Of a stretch of DNA of 34,238 bases, positions 22,030 to 32,134 are shown piece by piece; the stretch's first letter is position 1, and each line of letters starts with the position of its first letter. Source of the DNA: Actinoplanes utahensis (GTDB lineage: Bacteria; Actinomycetota; Actinomycetes; Mycobacteriales; Micromonosporaceae); contig NZ_BOMZ01000092.1 in NCBI RefSeq assembly GCF_016862455.1, positions 1 through 34,238 of the forward strand. Direction: 5' to 3'. The notes beneath the pieces are model-generated. The model was given only the letters and a program-made list of their open reading frames with translations, did not search any database and had not been told where the DNA came from. The translations under genes and the position numbers were made by a program.

Positions 22030-23147
22030 TGACCGTCCGGCCGTTCACCGTCAAGGACTACACCCACCGGATCGAGCGGGCCCTGGCCGAGGTCGCCGCC
22101 GCCGGCCTCACCGGGCTGCTCGTCACCCCCGGACCCGATCTGGTCTACTTCACCGGCTACCGGCCCACGGCCATCACCGAGCGGATCACCATGCTGCTGC
22201 TCAGCCTGGACCGGTCGCCGCAGCTGATCGTGCCGACGCTGGAGCGCGGCGACGTGGAGGCCGCCGCCGGCGTGGACGCGGTCACGGTCACCGACTGGCG
22301 GGACGGGGCGGATCCGTACACGCTCACCGCCGGGCTGCTGGCGCCGGACGGCAGGTACGCGGTCACCGACTCCGCGTGGGCCATGCACCTGCTCGCGCTG
22401 CGGCAGCGGCTGCCGGCGGCCTGGTTCACCTCGATGACCGAGACCCTGCCGATGCTGCGGGCGGTCAAGGATCAGGCGGAGCTGGACCGGCTCGCGGCAG
22501 CCGGTGCGGCCGCCGACGCCGCCTACGACGAGATCGTGCACGCCCGCTTCACCGGCCGGTCCGAAGAGGACATCGGCACCGACCTGGCCGGGCTGTTGCG
22601 GGCGCACGGGCACAGCCAGGTCGACTTCACCGTGGTCGGGTCCGGGCCCAACGGCGCCGACCCGCACCACGAGATGGGGCCCCGGGCGATCCGGCAGGGC
22701 GACATGGTGGTCCTGGACTTCGGCGGGCTGAAGGACGGGTACGGCTCGGACACCACCCGGACCGTCCACGTCGGCGAGCCCACCGACACCGAACGCGAGG
22801 TGCACGAGGTGGTACGACGGGCGCAGCAGGCCGCGTTCGAGGCGGTCCGGCCCGGGGTGAGTTGCGAGGACATCGACCGGGTGGCCCGGACGGTGATCGC
22901 CGACGCGGGCTACGGCGAGTACTTCATCCACCGCACCGGCCACGGCATCGGGCTGACCACGCACGAGCCGCCCTACCTGGTCGAGGGGGAGCACCGGCCG
23001 CTGGTGCCGGGCATGTGTTTCTCCATCGAGCCCGGCATCTATCTGTCCGGGCGGTTCGGCGTCCGGATCGAGGACATCGTCACGGTCACCGCCACCGGCG
23101 GCCGCCGCCTCAACAACACCAGCCACGACCTGCGCGTGGTCGCCTGA
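22029..23147 (+). CDS. M24-family aminopeptidase (Xaa-Pro peptidase-like)
   Basis: The 372-residue product has the N-terminal creatinase/prolidase domain (PGPDLVYFTGYRPT) and a pita-bread catalytic domain. All five metal ligands are present: Asp in VVLDFGG, Asp in GSDTTRT, His in RTGHGIGLTTHE, Glu in CFSIEPGIY and Glu in VRIEDIVTVT. It should cleave Xaa-Pro bonds in short peptides in the cytosol, with Mn or Co. The start is ATG 22029 or GTG 22026; AGGAGG at 22014-22019 serves either. It overlaps the exporter stop, and a lipoprotein gene follows after 15 bases. Confidence 0.92.
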   Translation: MTVRPFTVKDYTHRIERALAEVAAAGLTGLLVTPGPDLVYFTGYRPTAITERITMLLLSLDRSPQLIVPTLERGDVEAAAGVDAVTVTDWRDGADPYTLTAGLLAPDGRYAVTDSAWAMHLLALRQRLPAAWFTSMTETLPMLRAVKDQAELDRLAAAGAAADAAYDEIVHARFTGRSEEDIGTDLAGLLRAHGHSQVDFTVVGSGPNGADPHHEMGPRAIRQGDMVVLDFGGLKDGYGSDTTRTVHVGEPTDTEREVHEVVRRAQQAAFEAVRPGVSCEDIDRVARTVIADAGYGEYFIHRTGHGIGLTTHEPPYLVEGEHRPLVPGMCFSIEPGIYLSGRFGVRIEDIVTVTATGGRRLNNTSHDLRVVA

Positions 23148-23162
23148 GAACGGGAGGAAGAC

Positions 23163-24206
23163 ATGCCGCGACGACTGGGGCCGGCGGCCCTGCTGATCTG
23201 TCTGCTGACACTGCCCGGCTGCACGGGCGGAGGTGAGGGGGAGGACCGGACGCTGCCGTCCACGCGGCCGTCGGCGGAACGCACGACGGAGAAGACGCCG
23301 GAGCGTACGACCGAGCGCACCACGGAGAGCACACCGGAGAAGACGACGGAGAAACCTCCGGAGCGGACGCCGGAGCGCACGACCGAGAGCACGCCGCAGA
23401 AGACGACGGAGAAACCCCCGGAGCGGACCACCCAGCCGGCACCGGCGAAGACGACGACCACGCAGACGCCGGAGAAGACGTCGGTCACCCGGGTCGAGGT
23501 CACGGTGACCGTGCAGGCCAGCAAGACCACCGCGACGCCGTCGCCGTCGGCGGCCGTCCCGGTCTCCGCCGCCGACGAGGACGACACCGGGGGATGGCTG
23601 GGCTGGATCCTGCTGTTCCTGCTCTTCGGTGGCCTGGCCGCGGCCGTGCTGGTCAGCCGCAGCCGCCGGACGGCGAACTGGGAGACCCGGCAGGCGACCC
23701 TGACCGCGCAGACCCGGACCGTCATCGAGGGCCGGCTGCCGTCGGTGCTGACCGCCCGCGGGGACACCGAGCGGGCCGTCAACTGGCCGCCCGTCCGCGC
23801 CGACCTCACCGGCCTGGTGGTGTCCTGGGGCGAACTGGCGGGGGAGACCAGCGACCCGGCCCGGCAGGCCCTGGCGACCGGTGTCGCGGCGCTGCTGCGG
23901 GACCTGGTGGAGGCGGTCGACGTGGAGAACCAGGCGGTCGCCGCGGGGTACGACTGGCGTCCGCTGCGCCCGGCCGTCGAGGAGATCCTGGACAGCCTCG
24001 ACGCGACCCTGAGCCCGCCGGTGATGGCCGGGCCGCAGGGTCCGCCGAGTCCGCCGCCGGGCCCGTGGGATGCGCCGGGTCCGCAAGGACGGCCGGGTGC
24101 CCAGGGCCGGCCGGGCCCGGAGAGTCCGCAGAGTCCGCCGGGAGCGCCGGGCCGGCCCCGGCCGCCGGCCCCGGACGACCCCGACACCCCGGGCTACGCG
24201 GGCTGA
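23163..24206 (+). CDS. Lipoprotein with Thr/Glu repeat stalk and single membrane helix
   Basis: The 347-residue product starts with a lipoprotein-type signal (LPGC, Cys near residue 20). A stalk of about 100 residues follows, built from Thr, Glu, Pro, Lys and Arg repeats (ERTTESTP, KTTEKPPERT), then a membrane helix (WLGWILLFLLFGGLAAAVLV, about residues 141-160). A helical domain of about 120 residues and a Pro/Gly-rich collagen-like tail complete it. An alternative is that the N-terminal helix is only an anchor or cleaved signal. The stalk would be outside and the helical domain inside the cell. I do not know the family. GGAGG five bases upstream supports the start. It ends 13 bases inside the 3' end of the opposing sugC. 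Confidence 0.75.
   Translation: MPRRLGPAALLICLLTLPGCTGGGEGEDRTLPSTRPSAERTTEKTPERTTERTTESTPEKTTEKPPERTPERTTESTPQKTTEKPPERTTQPAPAKTTTTQTPEKTSVTRVEVTVTVQASKTTATPSPSAAVPVSAADEDDTGGWLGWILLFLLFGGLAAAVLVSRSRRTANWETRQATLTAQTRTVIEGRLPSVLTARGDTERAVNWPPVRADLTGLVVSWGELAGETSDPARQALATGVAALLRDLVEAVDVENQAVAAGYDWRPLRPAVEEILDSLDATLSPPVMAGPQGPPSPPPGPWDAPGPQGRPGAQGRPGPESPQSPPGAPGRPRPPAPDDPDTPGYAG
23281..23430 (+). repeat. 60-bp direct repeats in the lipoprotein stalk
   Basis: 23341-23368 and 23401-23428 are identical except for one base, and the flanking bases also match at a 60-bp period, so a 20-residue block is duplicated. Shorter GACGGAGAA and CCGGAGCG units recur from 23281. The stalk length may vary among strains. 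Confidence 0.75.
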
Positions 24207-25387
24207 TCCTCCTCGAAGACCCGATCCGGGTCGCGGGTCAGGTTCTCCCCGGTCGCGGCGTCGAAGACGTGCATGCGCTGCGGGTCGAACCACAGCTCGG
24301 CCTTGGTTCCGGAGCGGATCCGGCTGGACACGTCCAGAGCGACGACCAGCTGGGTCCGCATCTGCTCGCTGTCGAGCTCCCGTTCCAGCTCCTCGAGCTG
24401 CTGGGTCACCTCGGCCGGGGCCTCGTACGGCACGTACGCGTACAGCCCGTTGCCCAGCCATTCGGTGACGTCCACATCGACCGTGAACGACTGGCCGTGC
24501 CCGCGCCGCTCGGCCGGGACGATCGCCAGGTCCTCGAAGTGTTCCGGCCGCAGTCCGAGGATCACCAGGTCCCGGTCGCCGACCCGGCTCAGCCGCGGCC
24601 CGGTGGCGGGCACCGTGCCGAAGGGCGTCTCGATCCGGCCGCCCCTCATCCGGCCGGGCAGGAAGTTCATCGGCGGCGATCCGATGAAACCGGCGACGAA
24701 CAGGTTCGCCGGTTCCTCGTACAGCTGCCGGGCACTGCCGACCTGCTGCATCACGCCCTTGCGCAGCACCGCGATCCGGTCGCCGAGGGTCATCGCCTCG
24801 GTCTGGTCGTGGGTGACGTAGACGGTGGTGATGCCGAGACGCTTCTGCATCCGGGCGATCTCGGTGCGCATCTGCCCGCGCAGCTTGGCGTCCAGGTTGG
24901 ACAGCGGCTCGTCGAAGAGGAACGCGTCGGCCTGCCGGACGATGGCCCGGCCCATCGCGACCCGCTGCCGCTGGCCGCCGGACAGGTTCGCCGGCCGCCG
25001 GTCCAGATGCTCGGTGAGTTGCAGCAGCGCCGCCGCCTTGTTCACCTGTTCACGGACCTCGTCGTCCGGGGTGCTGCGCAGACGCAGCGGGAACGCGATG
25101 TTCTCGAAGACGGTCAGGTGCGGGTAGAGGGCGTAGTTCTGGAACACCATGGCCAGGTTGCGGTCCCGGGGCGCCAGCTTGTTGACCCGTTTCTCACCGA
25201 TCATCATGTCGCCGGACGTGATGTCCTCCAGCCCGACGATCATGCGGAGCAGGGTGGACTTGCCGCAGCCGGACGGGCCGACGAGGATGACGAACTCACC
25301 GTCGGCGATGTCCAGGCTGACGTTGTCGACGGCCTGGTAACCGTCGCCGTAACGTTTGACGATGTTGCGCATGCTGATCGCGGCCAT
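24194..25387 (-). CDS. sugC: Trehalose ABC importer ATPase (SugC/MsmK-like)
   Basis: The 397-residue product has Walker A GPSGCGKST, Q-loop FQNYALYPHLTVFENI, signature LSGGQRQRVAMGRAI, Walker B FLFDEPLSNLDAKLR and switch His in VTHDQTEA. A C-terminal regulatory OB-type domain (residues about 240-390) marks it as the MalK/UgpC/SugC type. It should power the two permeases upstream. AGGAGGAG at 25396-25403, eight bases before the ATG, is a strong ribosome site. The symbol is given because the operon order and the binding protein match LpqY-SugABC; ATPases of this group are often shared by several sugar importers, so other partners are possible. Confidence 0.82.
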   Translation of the reverse strand: MAAISMRNIVKRYGDGYQAVDNVSLDIADGEFVILVGPSGCGKSTLLRMIVGLEDITSGDMMIGEKRVNKLAPRDRNLAMVFQNYALYPHLTVFENIAFPLRLRSTPDDEVREQVNKAAALLQLTEHLDRRPANLSGGQRQRVAMGRAIVRQADAFLFDEPLSNLDAKLRGQMRTEIARMQKRLGITTVYVTHDQTEAMTLGDRIAVLRKGVMQQVGSARQLYEEPANLFVAGFIGSPPMNFLPGRMRGGRIETPFGTVPATGPRLSRVGDRDLVILGLRPEHFEDLAIVPAERRGHGQSFTVDVDVTEWLGNGLYAYVPYEAPAEVTQQLEELERELDSEQMRTQLVVALDVSSRIRSGTKAELWFDPQRMHVFDAATGENLTRDPDRVFEEDQPA

Positions 25388-25405
25388 GGCCGGTTCTCCT
25401 CCTGT

Positions 25406-26238
<833 letters not shown>

Positions 26239-26242
<4 letters not shown>

Positions 26243-27162
26243 TTGTCACCCCGTACCTGGGAGAGGTCGGTCTTGAAGCCTTTGACGAAGATCACGGCGA
26301 TGATCACGACGGTGAGGAACAGCAGGACCGAGATCGCCGACCCGGCGCCCAGGTTCACCAGCGTGACGTTCTGCCGGTAAGCGAGGAACGAGAGCGTCTC
26401 GGTGTCGTTCGCGCCGACCGTCATGATGAACGGGTTGTCGAAGATCCGCCACGCGTCCAGGGTGCGGAACAGCAGCGCCACCATGATCGCGGCCTTCATG
26501 TTCGGCAGCGTCACCCGGACCAGCCGCTGCCAGGCGGTGGCGCCGTCGACACGGGCCGCCTCCTGGTACTCCTCGGGCACCTGCACCAGCCCGGCGAGCA
26601 GCAGCAGCGAGATGAACGGGGTGGTCTTCCAGATCTCGGACAGGGTGATCACGAACAGCGCCGACCAGCGTTCCCCGAAGAAGTCGAAGGCGCCGAGGCC
26701 GAACCACTGGTTGACGAAGCCGGAGTCGAGCTGGAACGCGTACCGCCAGATGTAGGCGGAGACCACCGTGATGATCCCGTACGGGATCAGGATGCCGGTA
26801 CGGACCAGCGACCGGCCGCGGATGATCCGGTACATCACGAACGCGAACACGAAGCCGAGCACCAGCTCGACGGCCACACTGGCCACCGTGATGATCAGCG
26901 TGGTGCCGAAGTCGCTCCACCACACCGGGTCGGTGAGCACGGTGGCGTAGTTGCCGAACCCGACGAACTCCCGGCCCTCCGGGTCGGTGAGCCGGTAGTT
27001 GTAGAGCGACAGCACCACCGCGTAGACCAGTGGGTAGGCGGTCACGAACACCATCACCACGAAGGCCGGGGCGGAGAGCATCAGCCCCAGCCGCCGTTCC
27101 CGGCTGGCGCGGTCGGTGATCTCGGGCTTCTCCGGCGCGGCCCGTTCCTGCATCAGCGTCAC
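26239..27162 (-). CDS. sugA: Trehalose ABC importer permease (SugA/MalF-like)
   Basis: The 307-residue product has six membrane helices and the EAA loop EEYQEAARVDGATAWQRLVRVTLPNMK. The N-terminal tail ERRLGLMLSAPAFVVMVFVTAYPL is typical of MalF-like subunits without the large periplasmic insert. The length equals that remembered for mycobacterial SugA. The GTG at 27162 has GAGAGAGG seven bases upstream. It lies 13 bases after the binding-protein gene and overlaps the second permease, so all four genes form one operon. Confidence 0.85.
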
Positions 27163-27175
27163 AGCGGTGCCTCTC

Positions 27176-28468
27176 TCACAGGAGTCGCCTGCCCTGGAGC
27201 ACGTCGGACATGAACACCGCCGACTCGTCCGGGCTCTCGGGCACCCGGACGTCCGCGGACGGATGCCAGGTGATCTGGACCGACGTCGAGACGTCGTTGT
27301 AGTACGGGGTGATCGGGCGTGGCCCGGCGTCGTTGATCGACTGGCGGATCACGTCGGCCATCGGGAACGCCTCGCGCACCTTCGCGTCGTCGTAGGCCGC
27401 GCCGCGGGCCGCCGGGTTACCGGAGTCCAACATGTACGCGATGTTGTTCTCCAGCGACGTCACACAGCGCACCAGGTCGAGCGCCTGCTCGGGATACCTG
27501 GTGAAGGCGCCGATCGCCAGGTTGATGCCGCCCAGCGGGGGCCGGCTCGGCAGGTCCGCGGACACCGCCGGGTAACGGGCCCAGGCGATGTCGTCGAGCA
27601 CCGACCGGTCGATGCCGCCGCCGGCGACGTCCTCCTTGGCGGCGCTGTACACGTACGGCCAGTTGACCATGAAGCCGCCGGCCGGGCCCTGGAACGCCGA
27701 GCGGGACTCCTCCTCGCTCGCGGTGGACATGGCGGGCGGCGCGGCCGGCGACCGGGCCAAGTCGCCGATGATCCGGGCGGCCTCGTCACCGGGCCTCGAG
27801 TCGATCGTCGGATCGGCGTCCCGGCCGGCCTCGGTGTTCGTGATGATCTCGCCGCCGGCGGACACGACGAGGGCGTTGATCCAGACCATGTAGCCCTCGT
27901 ACCGCTTGCCCTGAACGCCGATGATCTTCTGCTGTCCCTGGGCCGCCGCGATCATCTCGTCCCAGGTGAAGCCCTCCTTCGCCGGATCGATCCCGGCCGC
28001 CCGGGCCACCGACTCGCGGTACCAGAGCAGCTGCGTGTTCGCCCAGAACGGCGCCGCGACCAGCTGGTCCTTCCAGGAGGTGGTGGCCAGCGGGCCGCGC
28101 AGCACCCCGTCGGTGAGCGCGGTCGCGTCGGCGCCGTCGAACGGGCGCAGGAAACCGGCGTTGGCGAACTCGGCCACGAACGGCGGGTCGAGGCTCATCA
28201 CGTCGATCGAGCTGTCCTGCGCGGCGAGCCGCCGGACCAGCTGCTCACGCTGCTGCGACGCGTCGGTCGGCAGCACCTGCACGTCGACCTGATAGGCGCC
28301 GCCCGCCGCGGCCGCGCACGAGGCGGCCAGGCGGCCCTGACCGCCGTTGTCCGGATTGATGTACCAGGTGATCGTCGGCGGCCCGCCGTCCTCGCCGCAG
28401 GCGGCCAGCAACGATGCCGACAGCGTCAGCGCCGCCAGAGCCGCCGGGCCGCGTTTCGATGAGCGCAC
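27176..28468 (-). CDS. lpqY: Trehalose-binding lipoprotein (LpqY-like)
   Basis: The 430-residue product has a lipoprotein signal (LLAAC, Cys near residue 24) and a family 1 solute-binding fold. Several segments match what I recall of mycobacterial LpqY: QREQLVRRLAAQDSSIDVMSLD, VAEFANAGFLRPF, GPLATTSWKDQLVAAPFWAN, TQLLWYRES, MVNWPYVYSA and GGINLAIGAFT. LpqY binds trehalose released outside the cell. A GTG at 28468 with GGGAGG five bases upstream is chosen; an earlier ATG would precede the signal peptide with charged residues. It is divergent from the GH15 gene. A GTCCG-T-CGGAC palindrome at 28484-28494 overlaps the leader and could be an operator. Confidence 0.78.
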   Translation of the reverse strand: MRSSKRGPAALAALTLSASLLAACGEDGGPPTITWYINPDNGGQGRLAASCAAAAGGAYQVDVQVLPTDASQQREQLVRRLAAQDSSIDVMSLDPPFVAEFANAGFLRPFDGADATALTDGVLRGPLATTSWKDQLVAAPFWANTQLLWYRESVARAAGIDPAKEGFTWDEMIAAAQGQQKIIGVQGKRYEGYMVWINALVVSAGGEIITNTEAGRDADPTIDSRPGDEAARIIGDLARSPAAPPAMSTASEEESRSAFQGPAGGFMVNWPYVYSAAKEDVAGGGIDRSVLDDIAWARYPAVSADLPSRPPLGGINLAIGAFTRYPEQALDLVRCVTSLENNIAYMLDSGNPAARGAAYDDAKVREAFPMADVIRQSINDAGPRPITPYYNDVSTSVQITWHPSADVRVPESPDESAVFMSDVLQGRRLL

Positions 28469-28483
28469 ACCCGCCTCCCAAGG

Positions 28484-28494
28484 GTCCGTCGGAC
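28484..28494. promoter_or_regulatory. Short palindrome upstream of lpqY
   Basis: GTCCG-T-CGGAC, with 5-bp arms around one base, lies 16-26 bases before the lpqY start, in the region shared with the divergent trehalase gene. It is short enough to arise by chance in GC-rich DNA; a role as operator is a guess. Confidence 0.25.
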
Positions 28495-28623
28495 TCCTCA
28501 CGCTCGACCGCCGGTCCGGTCTCCACCTCATCCCGTACGAGTGAACTTTGAGTCACCGAGAGTGATCGTTGTTCATCCGTCTGGAATGATGCGCTCGCCG
28601 TGCCCGGCCCCGACCGTGGACGT

Positions 28624-30513
28624 ATGCCCACTCCCGAGTTCAGCTCCGCCCCCGCCGGCTACCCGCTCATCGCCGACCACGGTCTGATCGGTGACCTGCA
28701 GACCGCGGCGCTGGTCACCACCGACGGCTGCATCGACTGGTTCTGCGCTCCGCGGTTCGACTCGCCGAGCATCTTCGGGGCGCTGCTCGACCACGACCGT
28801 GGCGGCCACTTCCGGATCCGGCCCGCGACCGGCGCGTTCACCAGCAGGCAGCTGTACTTTCCGGACACCGCGGTGCTGGTCACCCGGTTCATGACCGAGG
28901 CCGGAGTGGGGGAGGTCGTCGACTTCATGCCGGTCACCGAGGGCTCGGTGGCCGCCGCCGACCACCGCCTGGTCCGGATGGTGCGATGTGTGCGCGGCGA
29001 GATGACGTTCGCCGTCGACATCGCCCCGCGCTTCGACTACGGCAGGGAACCGTTCAAGACCCACCTGGGCGAGGACGGCGTGGTCTTCGAGGGCGAGCGC
29101 ACCGCCGTCACCGTCTGCCTGATCCGCGAACCGGACGACGAGCGGGTGGCGCACGCCCGGGTCGGCGAGAACGGCGACGTCCACGCCGAACTGACCCTCG
29201 GCACCGGGCAGATGCGGGGCATGGTGCTGCGGACCGGCGCCGCGGGCCCGCTGCGGCAGGTCCGCACCGCGGAGGCGTGGCGGCTGTTCGACGAGACCGT
29301 CGACTTCTGGGAGGCCTGGCTCGGGCAGTCCACCTACGCGGGCCGGTGGCGCGAGACCCTGAACCGCTCCGCGATCACGCTCAAACTGATGACGTACGCC
29401 CCGACCGGCGCCCTGGTCGCCGCGCCCACCGCCGCCCTGCCGGAACAGATCGGCGGCAGCCGCAACTGGGACTACCGCTACACCTGGGTCCGCGACGCCT
29501 CGTTCTCGGTGTACTCCCTGCTCGGCATGGGTTTCACCGAGGAGGCCGCGGCGCTGGGCCGGTGGCTGCGCGACCGGGTCGACGAGCAGGCGGACAAGGA
29601 CGGCGGCGGCCCGCTGAAGATCATGTACCGGGTCGACGGCTCCAGCGACCTGAGCGAGGAGGTGCTCGGCCACTGGGAGGGCTATCGCGGCTCGGCGCCG
29701 GTCCACATCGGTAACGGCGCCGCCGGCCAGTTGCAGCTGGACATCTACGGCGAGGCGATGGACAGCATCTACTTCGCCGACCGGCACGGCCTCACCGCCG
29801 GTCATCAGGGCTGGGTGCGCATCTGCGAACTGCTCGACTGGGTCGCCGGGAACTGGGACCAGCCGGAGGAGGGCATCTGGGAGACCCGCGGTGGCCGGCA
29901 GGACTTCACCTACGGCAGGCTGATGTGCTGGGTGGCGCTGGACCGCGGCATCAGGCTGGCCGCCGAGCACGGCCGGCCCGCGCCGCTCGACCGCTGGATG
30001 ACGGCCCGCGACGCGCTCTACCGCCAGATCATGGACCGGGGCTGGAGCGCCGAACGGCGGGCCTTCCGGCAGCACTACGGCACCGACGTGCTCGACTCGT
30101 CACTGCTGCGGATGCCGACCGTCGGTTTCATCACCCCCACCGACCCGATGTGGGCGTCGACGCTGCGGGCCATGGACGCCGAACTGGTCACCGACAGCCT
30201 GGTCTACCGTTACGACCCGGCGGCCTCCCCGGACGGGCTGCAGGGCTCCGAGGGAACCTTCTCGCTCTGCTCGTTCGCCTACGTCAACGCGCTGGCCGGC
30301 GCCGGCCAGGTGGACAAGGCGCGGGTCACCTTCGAGAAGATGCTGACGTACGCCAACCACGTCGGCCTCTACTCCGAGGAGATCGGCCTCACCGGTGAGC
30401 AACTCGGCAACTTCCCGCAGGCGTTCACCCACCTGGCCCTGATCGACGCCGCCATCAGCCTCGACCGGCAGCTCGACCTGCATCCCCGGTCCACCGCCCG
30501 CCGCCGTCGTTAG
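28624..30513 (+). CDS. GH15 glycoside hydrolase, trehalase-like
   Basis: The 629-residue product starts with the GH15 bacterial N-terminal domain (YPLIADHGLIGDLQTAALVTTDGCIDWFCAPRFDSPSIFG) and has the (alpha/alpha)6 catalytic domain. Landmarks are GSRNWDYRYTWVRDASFSVYSLL, the putative acid Glu in EGIWETRGGRQDFTYG (about residue 418) and the putative base Glu in GLYSEEIG (about residue 583), followed by LGNFPQAFTHLALIDAA. Mycobacterial proteins of this type are trehalases; others act on alpha-glucans. Location next to lpqY-sugABC favours trehalose. No signal peptide, so cytosolic. A GTG at 28600 would add eight residues; neither start has a clear ribosome site. Confidence 0.85.
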   Translation: MPTPEFSSAPAGYPLIADHGLIGDLQTAALVTTDGCIDWFCAPRFDSPSIFGALLDHDRGGHFRIRPATGAFTSRQLYFPDTAVLVTRFMTEAGVGEVVDFMPVTEGSVAAADHRLVRMVRCVRGEMTFAVDIAPRFDYGREPFKTHLGEDGVVFEGERTAVTVCLIREPDDERVAHARVGENGDVHAELTLGTGQMRGMVLRTGAAGPLRQVRTAEAWRLFDETVDFWEAWLGQSTYAGRWRETLNRSAITLKLMTYAPTGALVAAPTAALPEQIGGSRNWDYRYTWVRDASFSVYSLLGMGFTEEAAALGRWLRDRVDEQADKDGGGPLKIMYRVDGSSDLSEEVLGHWEGYRGSAPVHIGNGAAGQLQLDIYGEAMDSIYFADRHGLTAGHQGWVRICELLDWVAGNWDQPEEGIWETRGGRQDFTYGRLMCWVALDRGIRLAAEHGRPAPLDRWMTARDALYRQIMDRGWSAERRAFRQHYGTDVLDSSLLRMPTVGFITPTDPMWASTLRAMDAELVTDSLVYRYDPAASPDGLQGSEGTFSLCSFAYVNALAGAGQVDKARVTFEKMLTYANHVGLYSEEIGLTGEQLGNFPQAFTHLALIDAAISLDRQLDLHPRSTARRRR

Positions 30514-30524
30514 GAGCAGAACCG

Positions 30525-32102
30525 TCACGTGCGGAACCGGGCCACCAGGGTCTGCAGTTCGTTGGCCATCGAGCTCAGCTCGGTGATCGCCTGACGGGAC
30601 TGGGCGGCGCCCTCGGTGGTCCGCTCGGCCGCCGAGGCCAGACCCTCGACACCGCTGGCGATGGTCTCCGCGCCGTCCGCGACAGCGGAGATGCCGCGGT
30701 TCATCTCCGCGGTCGTGGCGGTCTGCTCCTCCACGGCCGCGGCGATCGTCGCCTGGAACGTGTTGATCTGCTCGATCACCGAGGTGATCTCGCTGATCGC
30801 CTCGACCGCGCCGGCCGTGTCCGACTGGATCGCCGTCACCCGCCGGGTGATGTCCTCGGTCGCCCGGGCCGTCTCCTGCGCCAGGTCCTTGACCTCGCTG
30901 GCCACCACCGCGAACCCCTTGCCCATCTCGCCGGCGCGGGCCGCCTCGATGGTGGCGTTCAGCGCGAGCAGGTTGGTCTGCTCGGCGATCGCGGTGATCG
31001 CCTTGACGACGCTGGCGATCTCCGACGACGACGCGCCCAGCTTGTCGATGTGCTCACTCGTCGACCGGGCCACCTGCACGGCCTGCCCGGCGACCTCGGC
31101 CGCCCTCGAGGTGTTGACCGCGATCTCACGGATCGACTCGGCCATCTCCTGGGCGCCCGCGGCGACCGCGCCGACGTTCGACGACACCGACGCGGCGGTG
31201 CCGGACACCTGCCGGGTCTGCGACGACGAGCCGAGCGCGGTGTCGGCGATGTCCCCGGCGGTGGAGGTCATCTCCTCGGCGGCGGTGGCCAGGGCCCGCG
31301 CGGAGGAGGCGGCCTGGGCGACGACCGTACGCATGTTGCTCTGCGCCTCGTCCAGGGCCCGCGCCATCTGGCCCACCTCGTCGCCGGAGGTGACGTCCGC
31401 CGTCACCGTCAGGTCGCCGTCGGCCATCGCCTCGAGCGCTCCCCGCACCCGCAGCAACGGCCGGGTGATCGAGGTGACGATCACCCGCGCCAGCAGGCAC
31501 AGCACCAGCGCCGCGGCCAGGGCGGTGGCGATCAGGATGAGCTGCGCCCGGTCCCGGCTGGCGGCCGCGTCGGCGCTCGCCTCGGCGACCGTGGCGGCGA
31601 ACAGCGACCGCTCGTTCTCCAGCACCGCGCTCGTCAGGTAGTTGTCGACGTCGATCTGCTCCCAGGCCAGGCGCGCCTGGCTCTGGTCGGCCACCGACCC
31701 GTCGACGAACCGCTCGATCACCTCGGTGTAGTCGGCGTAGACGGCCCGGATCCGGCCGACCGCCGCGGTCAGGTCGCCGTCCAGCTCGATCGCATCGAGC
31801 TCGTCGAGCAGCTTCTCCGCCTCGGTGAGCCGGTTCTGCAGGATCGCCGTCTGCTCGGACGCGTCGTCCCGGGTGATCGCCTGCAACCCGTTCACCTTCA
31901 GCTCGCTGGCGACCCGGTCCAGCTGCTGCACCAGCGTGCTCGCGGCGTTGAGGTGGGTGAGCCGCTCGGCGGTGTCGTCGGCGACGTGGTTGCTGTAAAG
32001 GGTGACGCCGACACAGGTGCCGACGGCGAGCAGACCGGCGCCGACCAGGCCGGTGAGCTTCGCCCAGACCGGGGCGTCCCGGAGCGGGTTGCGGTCAGAC
32101 AC
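30525..32102 (-). CDS. Methyl-accepting chemotaxis protein
   Basis: The 525-residue product has a membrane helix (LTGLVGAGLLAVGTCVGVTLYS), an extracellular four-helix-bundle sensor of about 150 residues, and a second helix (LILIATALAAALVLCLLARVIV). A HAMP domain (TRPLLRVRGALEAMADGDLT) and a long signalling coil complete it. The hairpin tip is AITAIAEQTNLLALNATIEAARAGEMGKGFAVVASEVKDLA, which contacts CheA/CheW. No CheR-binding pentapeptide is seen at the end. A GTG at 32102 with AAAGGA eight bases upstream is preferred; an ATG at 32135, overlapping the upstream stop, would add 11 residues. It follows a sugar-binding lipoprotein gene directly, so that protein is the likely ligand carrier. No other che gene is in the window. 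Confidence 0.9.
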   Translation of the reverse strand: MSDRNPLRDAPVWAKLTGLVGAGLLAVGTCVGVTLYSNHVADDTAERLTHLNAASTLVQQLDRVASELKVNGLQAITRDDASEQTAILQNRLTEAEKLLDELDAIELDGDLTAAVGRIRAVYADYTEVIERFVDGSVADQSQARLAWEQIDVDNYLTSAVLENERSLFAATVAEASADAAASRDRAQLILIATALAAALVLCLLARVIVTSITRPLLRVRGALEAMADGDLTVTADVTSGDEVGQMARALDEAQSNMRTVVAQAASSARALATAAEEMTSTAGDIADTALGSSSQTRQVSGTAASVSSNVGAVAAGAQEMAESIREIAVNTSRAAEVAGQAVQVARSTSEHIDKLGASSSEIASVVKAITAIAEQTNLLALNATIEAARAGEMGKGFAVVASEVKDLAQETARATEDITRRVTAIQSDTAGAVEAISEITSVIEQINTFQATIAAAVEEQTATTAEMNRGISAVADGAETIASGVEGLASAAERTTEGAAQSRQAITELSSMANELQTLVARFRT

Positions 32103-32134
32103 CGCGGAGGTCCTTTCGGTGATGGGGCTGGTCA

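Noticed and set aside
20583..23147. An 854-residue frame ending in the M24 peptidase
   Set aside because: It runs out of frame through the exporter gene; only the part from 22029 has peptidase motifs.
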